Source: Bacteroidota bacterium (lineage in GTDB: Bacteria; Bacteroidota; Bacteroidia; 2-12-FULL-35-15). Taken from it: a stretch of DNA of 57,666 bases. The stretch is from NCBI GenBank assembly GCA_003151815.1, contig PLYN01000007.1, forward strand, positions 1-57,666, read 5' to 3'. A model generated the notes under the pieces. The model searched no databases, was not told the DNA's origin, and saw only the letters and a list, made by a program, of their open reading frames with translations. A program made the translations under genes and the position numbers. How positions within the stretch are numbered: position 1 is the first letter of the stretch; each line of letters starts with the position of its first letter. Of the stretch, positions 44,165-52,242 are shown piece by piece.

Positions 44165-44488
44165 TTAAGCAATTTTAGGAGGTTGCCAAATGTTGGCTGT
44201 GTAATTAGAAAGAAATTGTGATTGGTAAGGAGTAACTTTTCTTTCGGAAGATTGACTAAAAACAATTGTAACAACAGGAAAAGATGTTACATTAAAACCC
44301 TGACAACCACAGCAAGAACAGATGCAAAATGGAGAACAATCTTCTTCTTGATGAGAATTATTTTGACTATTATTAGAGATAATGTTTGTATGTGTTTCAG
44401 AAAATTCATTGCAATTTTTTTCATCTCCACAAGGCATGGTGGAAAGTACAAAAATATAGATACTGAATATTGCCCAAAAACATTTCAT
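44165..44488 (-). CDS. Cys-rich DUF6660-type small protein
   Basis: A 107-residue protein with an N-terminal hydrophobic segment (MKCFWAIFSIYIFVLSTMPC) and a Cys cluster CSPFCICSCCGCQGF. The family is common in Bacteroidota next to metal-efflux genes (czc/cus), and this copy is first in a minus-strand group with the BamA-like barrel and the CDF exporter, so a role in metal sensing or binding is likely. The family name is from memory and is not verified here. Confidence 0.75.
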   Translation of the reverse strand: MKCFWAIFSIYIFVLSTMPCGDEKNCNEFSETHTNIISNNSQNNSHQEEDCSPFCICSCCGCQGFNVTSFPVVTIVFSQSSERKVTPYQSQFLSNYTANIWQPPKIA

Positions 44489-44544
44489 AGTACAAATATA
44501 ATTATTTCTTTTTTTTAAGTTTGTAATGATTCTCTGAAAAAAAA

Positions 44545-45732
44545 TTAAAAATTTCCGCCAGAACCTGCACCGCCAAAATTGCCACCACCAAATTTTGTAT
44601 CGGATGAAGTCTGTTCGTTCTGACCGAAATTTTGAGCAATCATCATAGCTTCTGCATTTGATTTTAAGAAATTATCTTCATCAGGTTCCTCTTCAAAGGT
44701 AATTCCATACTTAGGTGTTTTAAGAATTCTGATACTAACATAAGCAATGACAATCATTATAAAACCTGATAAAGTAAGTATAATTTCAGGATGCCCCAGA
44801 CTAAAATAATTTTTAAAAGTCAGTGCTGCTATAACAATTAATATTAATCCAATCCACAAAAGCAGTTTGTCTTTATTTTTTAAACCATAATAAACATAAA
44901 CTAAAGGAACGATTGCGGTAAGGATGTAGAATAAAAAAGCCAACGGAATGTCTTCTCCCTTATTTAATTTCAAACCAAAGTAAGCTATGCTTGATTCTCT
45001 GATAACATAATAATTCCCTGCTAAATAAAATACGACCAATGCAATACATTCAATCACTATGAAACATTTATTTAAGTAATGAAAACTTTCCAGTTGTTTA
45101 TATTTTTTTGATGCTAAATAAACAAGCACTGATACAATCATTAATGCGAATGGCATAATCAATTTGGCAACATCTCCCAGTTTTAAAAGTGTTAGAAAAA
45201 AAATAAAGTAGAAACAAATACCTAATGCCAAAGTAACGAGCTTGTCTGCATAACGCACAATGGATGCAATAAAAAAGGGTACCGTTAGAATGGATAAAAA
45301 CAAAGTTTTATTATCAAATAAATTGAAATCGTATTTAATCATAATTCCAATGCCTACAAATGAAAATCCCAATGCCGAATATAAAATGCATTCGTCAACT
45401 CCTGCATTATATAGATTATTATTCTTGATAAAAAACTCTAAAGCACAAACACATATCACCGAAAATAAAAAACAAGAAAAAGCAAAATATCCAGCTATAT
45501 ATTGTCCAATTATAAACATCGAGATATAAAATCCGTAGGCGGAAAAGATTGCAAACAATGTAAAAATAAACAAACCTATTTTTATAAAAAGATTTGGTGA
45601 ATAAAATTCGGTTTTATATTTTTTTAAAACAATGCTCAGTTGCTCAGTTGAGATAAGCTGTTTGCTGAACCATTGTTTAGATTTCTTTACAATGGATATA
45701 TTCCTAATAAGAGTATGATTATAGGCAATCAT
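44545..45732 (-). CDS. Polytopic membrane protein with Gly-rich C-terminus (DUF2157-like partner)
   Basis: A 395-residue protein with about nine to ten membrane helices, no enzyme motif, and a soluble C-terminus ending GGGNFGGAGSGGNF. Gly-rich endings of this type occur in TPM-domain (YgcG-like) and related membrane proteins. Its start overlaps the stop of the upstream gene by one base (TAATG), so the two form a coupled pair. Function unknown. Confidence 0.6.
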   Translation of the reverse strand: MIAYNHTLIRNISIVKKSKQWFSKQLISTEQLSIVLKKYKTEFYSPNLFIKIGLFIFTLFAIFSAYGFYISMFIIGQYIAGYFAFSCFLFSVICVCALEFFIKNNNLYNAGVDECILYSALGFSFVGIGIMIKYDFNLFDNKTLFLSILTVPFFIASIVRYADKLVTLALGICFYFIFFLTLLKLGDVAKLIMPFALMIVSVLVYLASKKYKQLESFHYLNKCFIVIECIALVVFYLAGNYYVIRESSIAYFGLKLNKGEDIPLAFLFYILTAIVPLVYVYYGLKNKDKLLLWIGLILIVIAALTFKNYFSLGHPEIILTLSGFIMIVIAYVSIRILKTPKYGITFEEEPDEDNFLKSNAEAMMIAQNFGQNEQTSSDTKFGGGNFGGAGSGGNF

Positions 45733-46697
45733 TATTTGATTTGGAGTATTTTTTTGTAATTAATAAAGAAGGCTACGACTCCACCACAAGAAGCTGCAAT
45801 ATAGAAGGAGACTATAGTAACAGCAATGTCGCCATTTAGTGATACTAAAATTTTAAAAACACAATAGCTTAATCCAATGTAACCATATACAACAGATAAA
45901 AGTAAAAATAAAAAGGAATGTTGCGCTATTGCGTATTTAATATAGTAATAACAAATTCCTGTTAAAAACAGAATACTCAACCATTTAAAAGGTTGGTCAA
46001 ATAATGCTGCTAATGTGGCAATGAAAAGAATGTTGGCAGCAAATGTATTATAACTGAACCCAAAGTGTTTTTTAATATTTTTATTGTCGCAGTATTTTGA
46101 AAAGCCTAAGATTAGTAATCCCAATATAATGGATGTATAAATAATGGTTGTATCTGAAAAATCATTTTTTTTCAAGAGGTCAAGTGGAGTAACTGTAAGT
46201 CCTGCCCAAGCTGCAAGACCAGTGATTCCAAGATTCAAAATACCTTTATGGTCAAAAATATAACCACAAAAGAAAAAAATAATTGTTGGAAAAAAAATTG
46301 CAATGCCATAATGTAAACCAAATAAACTATACTGAACCTGTAAATACCCTATGAATATTCCGAAAAGCAAACATCCTAACAAAACAATATAATCAAAAAA
46401 AGGAGATGGTTGTTTTGTTTCTTCTTGTGAATAGGGTAACCGATGTTTATATCCATAATAAAAACAACCAATACATAATGCTGCAATTATTGTAAGTATA
46501 ACCTGATGCCCAATAGTGTCAATATTTTTATAAACTAAAATGCTAATACCTGTTGTAAATAAAAGAATACCTATATAAAGTATTGTGCGTAGTTCCCAAT
46601 GAACTGAAAGTGGTTTTTCTTTTTCATAAATGTCAATGGCAACAGATTGCTCATTTGTAATAATACCATCAATATTCAACTGCGTATTTTCTTTCAT
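45732..46697 (-). CDS. DUF2157-like membrane protein
   Basis: A 321-residue protein. The N-terminus (HWELRTILYIGILLFTTGIS, ILVYKNIDTIGHQVI) is typical of DUF2157: a short cytoplasmic part followed by about ten membrane helices. It is first in a two-gene pair with the gene at 44545-45732. The pair probably acts together, but nothing in the sequence gives a reaction. Confidence 0.7.
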   Translation of the reverse strand: MKENTQLNIDGIITNEQSVAIDIYEKEKPLSVHWELRTILYIGILLFTTGISILVYKNIDTIGHQVILTIIAALCIGCFYYGYKHRLPYSQEETKQPSPFFDYIVLLGCLLFGIFIGYLQVQYSLFGLHYGIAIFFPTIIFFFCGYIFDHKGILNLGITGLAAWAGLTVTPLDLLKKNDFSDTTIIYTSIILGLLILGFSKYCDNKNIKKHFGFSYNTFAANILFIATLAALFDQPFKWLSILFLTGICYYYIKYAIAQHSFLFLLLSVVYGYIGLSYCVFKILVSLNGDIAVTIVSFYIAASCGGVVAFFINYKKILQIK

Positions 46698-46734
46698 ATG
46701 ATAATATAAAAATAATCAAAAAGTGTTATCCTCT

Positions 46735-47703
46735 TCATATAGATAAAATTTTCAACATCCGTAATAAATCTTTATCAAGACATTGAGTATGTTTCACAGC
46801 ATTTTTGAATGGAGTATAAACAATTTTTTTGTCAACTATACCAACCATTTCTCCTTGTTTCCCGGCTATCAATGCTTCAACGGCTGCAAAGCCCATACGG
46901 CTGCTGTTTACTCTGTCCATCGCCGAAGGATTACCGCCACGTTGTATATGACCAAGAATAGTAACACGTGTATCATAATCCGGTAAACGTTTTTTTACTT
47001 GTTCCGCAATGGTGAATGCTCCACCTGCTTCATCACCTTCGGCAACAATAATAATTTTTGAAGATTTACTTTTTCGTCCACTTTCTAAACGCTTTATCAG
47101 ATCTTCAATATCTGTTTTTGTTTCGGGCATTAAAATAGATTCAGCACCCACACCAATACCGGAGCGCAAAGCAATCAAGCCGGCGTCGCGCCCCATCACC
47201 TCCACAAAAAATAAACGATCATGACTTTCAGCGGTATCGCGAATTTTATCAACCGCTTCTACAACCGTATTGATAGCGGTATCGTAACCAATTGTAAAAT
47301 CGGTGCCCATTAAATCATTATCAATGGTACCCGGACAGCCGATAAAAGGAATATTACATATTTCGGAAAACTCCAAAGCCCCTTTAAATGTGCCATCTCC
47401 ACCGATAGCCACAATACCATCAATGTTGTGTTTGATTAAATTCTCTAATGCTTTTTTGCGTCCTTCGAGTGTTAAAAATTCTTTACTGCGGGCAGTTTTT
47501 AAGATCGTTCCGCCACGCTGAATAATATTTGCAACAGACATTGCATCTAAAGGAATGAATTCATTATTTATCAATCCATCGTAGCCATGTTTGATACCCA
47601 TTATCTCCATGTTATGAAAGATGGCAGTACGCACTACCGCACGTATGCAGGCGTTCATGCCGGGCGAGTCGCCTCCTGAAGTAAATACAGCTATTTTTTT
47701 CAT
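46735..47703 (-). CDS. pfkA: 6-phosphofructokinase
   Basis: The 322-residue PFK has FTSGGDSPGMNA, the GGDGT motif at 101-105 with Gly104 (as in ATP-dependent, not PPi-dependent, enzymes), GTIDND, FVEVMGRDAGLIAL and HIQRGGNPSAMDR. It commits fructose 6-phosphate to glycolysis. It is monocistronic. Confidence 0.97.
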   Translation of the reverse strand: MKKIAVFTSGGDSPGMNACIRAVVRTAIFHNMEIMGIKHGYDGLINNEFIPLDAMSVANIIQRGGTILKTARSKEFLTLEGRKKALENLIKHNIDGIVAIGGDGTFKGALEFSEICNIPFIGCPGTIDNDLMGTDFTIGYDTAINTVVEAVDKIRDTAESHDRLFFVEVMGRDAGLIALRSGIGVGAESILMPETKTDIEDLIKRLESGRKSKSSKIIIVAEGDEAGGAFTIAEQVKKRLPDYDTRVTILGHIQRGGNPSAMDRVNSSRMGFAAVEALIAGKQGEMVGIVDKKIVYTPFKNAVKHTQCLDKDLLRMLKILSI

Positions 47704-47775
47704 AAATTTAATTTCAATGGTTACTAATAAACGAATTAAAGCAAATTTACGAATCTGTGTGTTTACAAATAAATA

Positions 47776-48240
47776 TTATTTAACCTCTTCGCACGTTACA
47801 TCTATTATTACTGGGTTTAAAACAACCGTATCATTTCTTAAACCAACTACTTTAATGTTTTCAAAACAAAATTTCGCATCACAATCAAATTGTTGAAATA
47901 ATTTAATGACGTTTTTATTAAAAATCGGCCCAATGTTTTTTACTTGATTATCTTGTTTATAATTTATATCATTCAAAATATCGCGACACACAAATGATAC
48001 TACCTTATAATCGCTACTATTGTTTTTCAAAATCATTCCTCCACAATTCACCAATTCGCCTTTAGTAGATTTCCCATTATTAACTCCTGCAACGCAGGCG
48101 TAAGGTAAACTGTAATTTATTGTATCGTGCTTATAAACTAAAACTGTATCCTTATTTAGGGTAGGCAATTCAGAATTATTAGAATTATTACACGAACATA
48201 AAACAAACAGCACAGCTATGTATTTGGTAACAGATTTCAT
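47776..48240 (-). CDS. Predicted lipoprotein, unknown function
   Basis: A 154-residue protein with a short signal ending in a lipobox (VLFVLCSCNNSN; Cys17). The mature part has several Cys (CVAGVNNGKS, LVNCGGMIL, CRDILN, FDCDAKFCFENIK, VTCEEVK), possibly forming disulfides. No family is recognised. It lies between pfkA and the rRNA methyltransferase gene on the minus strand. Confidence 0.55.
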   Translation of the reverse strand: MKSVTKYIAVLFVLCSCNNSNNSELPTLNKDTVLVYKHDTINYSLPYACVAGVNNGKSTKGELVNCGGMILKNNSSDYKVVSFVCRDILNDINYKQDNQVKNIGPIFNKNVIKLFQQFDCDAKFCFENIKVVGLRNDTVVLNPVIIDVTCEEVK

Positions 48241-48306
48241 TTTAGATTTACAATATTTAAATACTATATTTCGTAAATTCGTTTTAATTCGTTTATTCGT
48301 AACCTA

Positions 48307-49506
48307 CTAATTCCGTTCTCCATTCTCTGCTCTTCCTTCCAACTTATGCGTTTTCTTTGTTCCCTGGTACATTTCATATTTCATAAATCTACATTCCAAC
48401 GGACCATTGAACAAAGCAATTTTTCGTGATGGTCGCAAACCAACGTGTTTAAAGGCTTCCATGTTGGAACTAATTACCCAACAATCAAAACCGGAAAAGT
48501 TTTTCTTGAACGTATCACCAATACTTTTATAAAGTTCTTCGATATTATCTTTTACCATACGTTCACCGTAAGGCGGATTCATAACTACAACACCACGTCC
48601 GGCAGGCACTTCCATATCCTGCATGGCACATGTTTGAATAGTTACAATATCATCCACCTTTGCAAGTTTCACATTTTCTTTTGCTTTTTTTGCGACGTTC
48701 CTGGAAATATCGCAACCAATAATTTTTTGTTCGTGATTGGTAATTTTATTGATGGCTGAATCAAAGATCATGTTGAATAATTCCTGATCGAAGGCCATGA
48801 ACTTTTTCCATTTTTCAAAACCATATTCTTCGCGGTAATAACCAGGAGGAATATTATTGGCGATCATTGCAGCTTCAATTAAAAGTGTTCCTGAGCCACA
48901 CATCGGATCAATGAATGTACTTCGTTTATCCCAACCGGAAAGCAATATCATGCCGGCTGCCAAAACTTCATTCAGCGGTGCAAGATTTGTTTTATCGCGG
49001 TAACCACGTTTGTGCAACGATTCACCTGAACTATCAAAAGCAACAGTACACGTATCTGCAAAAACATGCAAATGAATTCTCAATGTCGGATTATCCAGAT
49101 CTACAGAAGGACGCTCACCATGCTTGGCTCTAAACTGATCTACAATGGCATCTTTCGCCTTTTGGGAAAGGTATTGAGAGTGTGTGAACAGATCGGAACT
49201 CAAAACAGTATCGATGGCTAATGTGTCGGTAACATCTAAATAATTTTCCCAATTGATAGATTGAATTCCTTCGTAAAGTGATTTTTCATCACTCACCTTA
49301 AATGTTTCAATGGGCACCAGGATACGCAAAGCGGTACGCAAACATAAATTTGCTTTGTACATAAAACCTTTGTCGCCGGTAAAACTAACTGCCCGATTAA
49401 GTACTTCAACATTGCGCGCACCAAGCCTTTGAAGCTCGGTAGACAATACCTCTTCTAAACCGAAAATGGTTTTGGCGATCATTTTAAAATCCGTTTCTTC
49501 TTTCAT
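48307..49506 (-). CDS. THUMP-domain class I RNA methyltransferase (RlmL-like)
   Basis: A 399-residue protein with an N-terminal THUMP domain (about 35-165), then a methyltransferase domain with the SAM-binding FIDPMCGSGTLLIEAAMIAN and the catalytic VVMNPPYGERM. Family members (RlmL-N, YcbY N-half) methylate G2445 of 23S rRNA at N2. The C-terminal tail KLEGRAENGERN is translated from a GGAGAACGG repeat-like end and is probably not functional. It is monocistronic. Confidence 0.92.
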   Translation of the reverse strand: MKEETDFKMIAKTIFGLEEVLSTELQRLGARNVEVLNRAVSFTGDKGFMYKANLCLRTALRILVPIETFKVSDEKSLYEGIQSINWENYLDVTDTLAIDTVLSSDLFTHSQYLSQKAKDAIVDQFRAKHGERPSVDLDNPTLRIHLHVFADTCTVAFDSSGESLHKRGYRDKTNLAPLNEVLAAGMILLSGWDKRSTFIDPMCGSGTLLIEAAMIANNIPPGYYREEYGFEKWKKFMAFDQELFNMIFDSAINKITNHEQKIIGCDISRNVAKKAKENVKLAKVDDIVTIQTCAMQDMEVPAGRGVVVMNPPYGERMVKDNIEELYKSIGDTFKKNFSGFDCWVISSNMEAFKHVGLRPSRKIALFNGPLECRFMKYEMYQGTKKTHKLEGRAENGERN

Positions 49507-49512
49507 GTTTAG

Positions 49513-49580
49513 TAATCCCCCTAACCTGCTTTTAATCCCCCTGCCCCCTTTGAAAGGGGGAATGCATTATCCTTTGAAAA
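49513..49580. repeat. CCCCCTGCCCCCTTTGAAAGGGGG repeat
   Basis: AATCCCCCTAACCTGC is followed by AATCCCCCTGCCCCCTTTGA and the hairpin CCCCCTTTGAAAGGGGG, then a diverged copy (CCTTTGAAAAGG). It is a widespread dispersed element in Bacteroidota and lies between the methyltransferase and the SiaC-like gene. Confidence 0.7.
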
Positions 49581-49643
49581 GGAGTATTATTTTTTAAATT
49601 CTATTTTTACAAAGATATTGCGTTATCGCTCATACTTCAAATT

Positions 49644-50012
49644 TTATTTGGCGATCATTTTAAATGGCAGATCAATAATTATCTTGTAATCTTCGCCAGC
49701 CTCTAACATATCTTCATCTTTATAAAACCAATTGATCAGCACCTTACCACCAAATTTTTTGATCGATTCCAGTTTTTTGAATACCGCTAAAATACATTTC
49801 GATGAGTCAATATCAAAATAATCAAACTGAATATTTACAGTTGTTTCAGCCTTTGGATCTGATATATAATTTTCTAAAAAATCCATTAATGGTTTATAAA
49901 AATTAATAGCATTCTCCATTATTGAACTTCCATTGATCTCTAAAATTCCCTTATAAGGATCCCATTTTATGGTTGGAGTTTGAGCAGTTCCTTCGACTGA
50001 AAATTTTTCCAT
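49644..50012 (-). CDS. DUF1987 / SiaC-family regulatory phosphoprotein
   Basis: A 122-residue protein with the family pattern TPTIKWDPYKGILEINGSSI, a YISDPKAETTVNIQFDYFDI strand and DSSKCILAVFKKLESIKKFG. SiaC of Pseudomonas is phosphorylated by SiaB and controls a diguanylate cyclase. No SiaA, SiaB or SiaD gene is adjacent, so it is an orphan here. Fold assignment is good; function in this organism is inference. Confidence 0.8.
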   Translation of the reverse strand: MEKFSVEGTAQTPTIKWDPYKGILEINGSSIMENAINFYKPLMDFLENYISDPKAETTVNIQFDYFDIDSSKCILAVFKKLESIKKFGGKVLINWFYKDEDMLEAGEDYKIIIDLPFKMIAK

Positions 50013-50061
50013 GTGTTTGTTTTTAATTTAGAAAGTTGATTAAAATTACTGTAGATCTTTT

Positions 50062-50137
50062 ACCACAGAGGCACGGAGAACACAAAGTTTCACAGAAAAC
50101 TCTCCGTGTTTCTTTGTGTTCTCCCTGCCTCTGTGGT
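50062..50137. repeat. Inverted repeat, CCACAGAGGCACGGAGAAC family
   Basis: ACCACAGAGGCACGGAGAAC starts the left arm (50062-50087) and its complement ends at 50137 with one mismatch. Arms are 26 bp around a 24-bp loop. It lies between the SiaC-like gene and the endonuclease. Confidence 0.9.
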
Positions 50138-50171
50138 GAGTTTTTATTCATTTTTTTCTTTTAGTTTAAGT

Positions 50172-52046
50172 CTAATCGATCACCAACTTCTTTGTTTGTT
50201 TTTCATTCTCAAATAACAATTCTAAAATATAAATTCCTTTATTTAAATTTTGTACACGCATTTCAATTGAATTAATTCCTGTATTTATTTTTTGCTCCGT
50301 GCTATATACAATGCGACACATCGTATCAACTATTTTTATATGTATGTTCTGATTTTTTGCAGATGTACAATTCACTATAAAATTACCATTACTTGGATTG
50401 GGTGCAAGTGTAAATAAATTATCACTCATTTTATTTTCAGCAATACCAACAATATTACAAGGAATATCCGGCGATGCGATATGCGTCATGTTACTAAAAT
50501 CAATGTAACAAGCATACAAAGGATTATCAATAAAGGGATTACGGTTATGTTGTAAAGAATCTATAAAATCATTTCGCGCAATTTCATAATTGTCGGGCGG
50601 ATCCTGATAATGCCACTTTTTTAAAATGGATTGATCTTGTCCGTATGGTATTGTACTGCTTATCGGATTCGGAAATCTCCAATCAAAACCACCAACACCG
50701 TTATAACAAACTGCCTGATACATCAACGCTCTTGCAGCATCCCCCTTTTGTATGTCGCGTGGTTCATACACTTGCTGACCATACCTGTTAGTTCCAAACT
50801 TAGAATCCAAGTAAGTAGATATTATATTTACAACTTCACCCAAAGGAAAATTACTGCGTACCGCATTTGCATTATTTTGATTAACAGGAAATAGTTGGTG
50901 GTAATCGCTATATTCAGGTAAGGTTTGAAAATTTGCATTGTTCACTGTAGGCATCCAACTTTGACAATATGTATGCTCACGACTAAATCCATTCGTGGTC
51001 CAATCCCAAGGTTCCGAATAAATTTTATTTTCTCCGCTATACACACATGTAATCGCACGTTGACCGCCGATAGTATCGCGTGCAATAAAATGGGAAATAA
51101 ATTTAGCTCCGTAATTGCTATATGATTGGATGGTATGCGGATTTATTTTATTGTGCAGATCGGTAACAAATGTTGTACTTGCAGTTGATATGGAACTATA
51201 ATAAGTTAATGGTTGCATAGAGCCTTGGCTGGTAACAATTCCTATCAAAGGATTTGATGTTAAATAATTACGAACCGTTCCCGAACCATTGTATGCAAAT
51301 ATTGCAAAACAATAACTTGTATTTGCAATAATACCGTTTGGTATAAATGCCAAATTGTTACCACTGAATACCACTTTTGATCCGCCGATCATATCGCCAC
51401 GTTGGTATACATTACCATCTAATGGAATGTCTGTTATTGCCGATCCTGTTTTACGCAAAAAAATGTAACCATCAGGAGCCGGTGATGCAGCTGTGAACGC
51501 AGCCGAGATACGGTACGATTTGATGTTTGAAAATATTAGATTAACAGCTTGTGCAACTGGTTCTGTTGCAAACGAATTATTATTCGACGAAACAGTATCG
51601 ATATTAACATCATCCAATCCTATATTTCCGGAAACTTTACTGAAATAATTAAAACGGATATATCGACTTGTACTTAATGGTACATCTGTATATAAAATAT
51701 AATTAGAAGTAACTGCTGCAGTATGCGAATGCAGTGTTGTCCAACCAATTCCATCAGTAGATTCTTCCACTAAAAATGTTCCGTTTGCAAAACTGTTTCC
51801 TGCTAAATAATATGTGAGATCTCCGGGAGCATTTGCAAAATGAATCGTCAAGTTATCGCCGGTATCATCAAATTTACAAGCAGGAGGAGTATTGCCTGAT
51901 GCATTGTAAAATCCAGTTCCGCTTTGAGTCCAGCCTAAAGGAAGATTTGCTGTTGCAAAACTCCAAGATGTTGGAAGAACAACTTGGGCAAAGCCGAAAA
52001 AATTTACGATCAGTAAAAATAAGATTGCGCAAGTATTTGTTTTCAT
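50172..52046 (-). CDS. Secreted endonuclease I with type IX sorting domain
   Basis: From the ATG at 52044-52046 the protein is 624 residues, with a signal peptide (MKTNTCAILFLLIVNFFGFA). A beta-rich discoidin-like N-terminal domain (ca 20-150) and a fibronectin-like domain lead to the endonuclease I catalytic domain (SREHTYCQSWMP; DYHQLFPVNQNNANAVRSNF; GDAARALMYQAVCYNG). The C-terminal ~80 residues are a T9SS type A sorting signal (FTLAPNPSNGNFIV ... GIYILEL ... KKLVID). A large extracellular nuclease. Monocistronic. Confidence 0.92.
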   Translation of the reverse strand: MKTNTCAILFLLIVNFFGFAQVVLPTSWSFATANLPLGWTQSGTGFYNASGNTPPACKFDDTGDNLTIHFANAPGDLTYYLAGNSFANGTFLVEESTDGIGWTTLHSHTAAVTSNYILYTDVPLSTSRYIRFNYFSKVSGNIGLDDVNIDTVSSNNNSFATEPVAQAVNLIFSNIKSYRISAAFTAASPAPDGYIFLRKTGSAITDIPLDGNVYQRGDMIGGSKVVFSGNNLAFIPNGIIANTSYCFAIFAYNGSGTVRNYLTSNPLIGIVTSQGSMQPLTYYSSISTASTTFVTDLHNKINPHTIQSYSNYGAKFISHFIARDTIGGQRAITCVYSGENKIYSEPWDWTTNGFSREHTYCQSWMPTVNNANFQTLPEYSDYHQLFPVNQNNANAVRSNFPLGEVVNIISTYLDSKFGTNRYGQQVYEPRDIQKGDAARALMYQAVCYNGVGGFDWRFPNPISSTIPYGQDQSILKKWHYQDPPDNYEIARNDFIDSLQHNRNPFIDNPLYACYIDFSNMTHIASPDIPCNIVGIAENKMSDNLFTLAPNPSNGNFIVNCTSAKNQNIHIKIVDTMCRIVYSTEQKINTGINSIEMRVQNLNKGIYILELLFENEKQTKKLVID

Positions 52047-52207
52047 TAGCTTTCGCCTAAAATATTTGATTACAATAGTATGCATTTATTTGCAATATTA
52101 AATTGAAGAATTTGTATTGAACGATAGCGTCATTCGGATTGCTTAAATCTGCGACTATTGCTTCATTTAATTATTTATTTAATTTCCCTGAATGCTTTTT
52201 TATTTTG

Positions 52208-52215
52208 TAATTTTG
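52208..52215 (+). promoter_or_regulatory. Putative -7 box of kup
   Basis: TAATTTTG is a perfect TAnnTTTG, 27 bp before the kup ATG. No TTTG is seen at the usual -33 distance. Confidence 0.4.
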
Positions 52216-52242
52216 TACGCTTTTTTTATTTAAAAACCTCCT

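Noticed and set aside
44110-44274. 55-residue extension of the BamA-like protein
   Set aside because: The signal-like start lies at 44109; the upstream part overlaps the DUF6660 gene's end and does not resemble a signal peptide.
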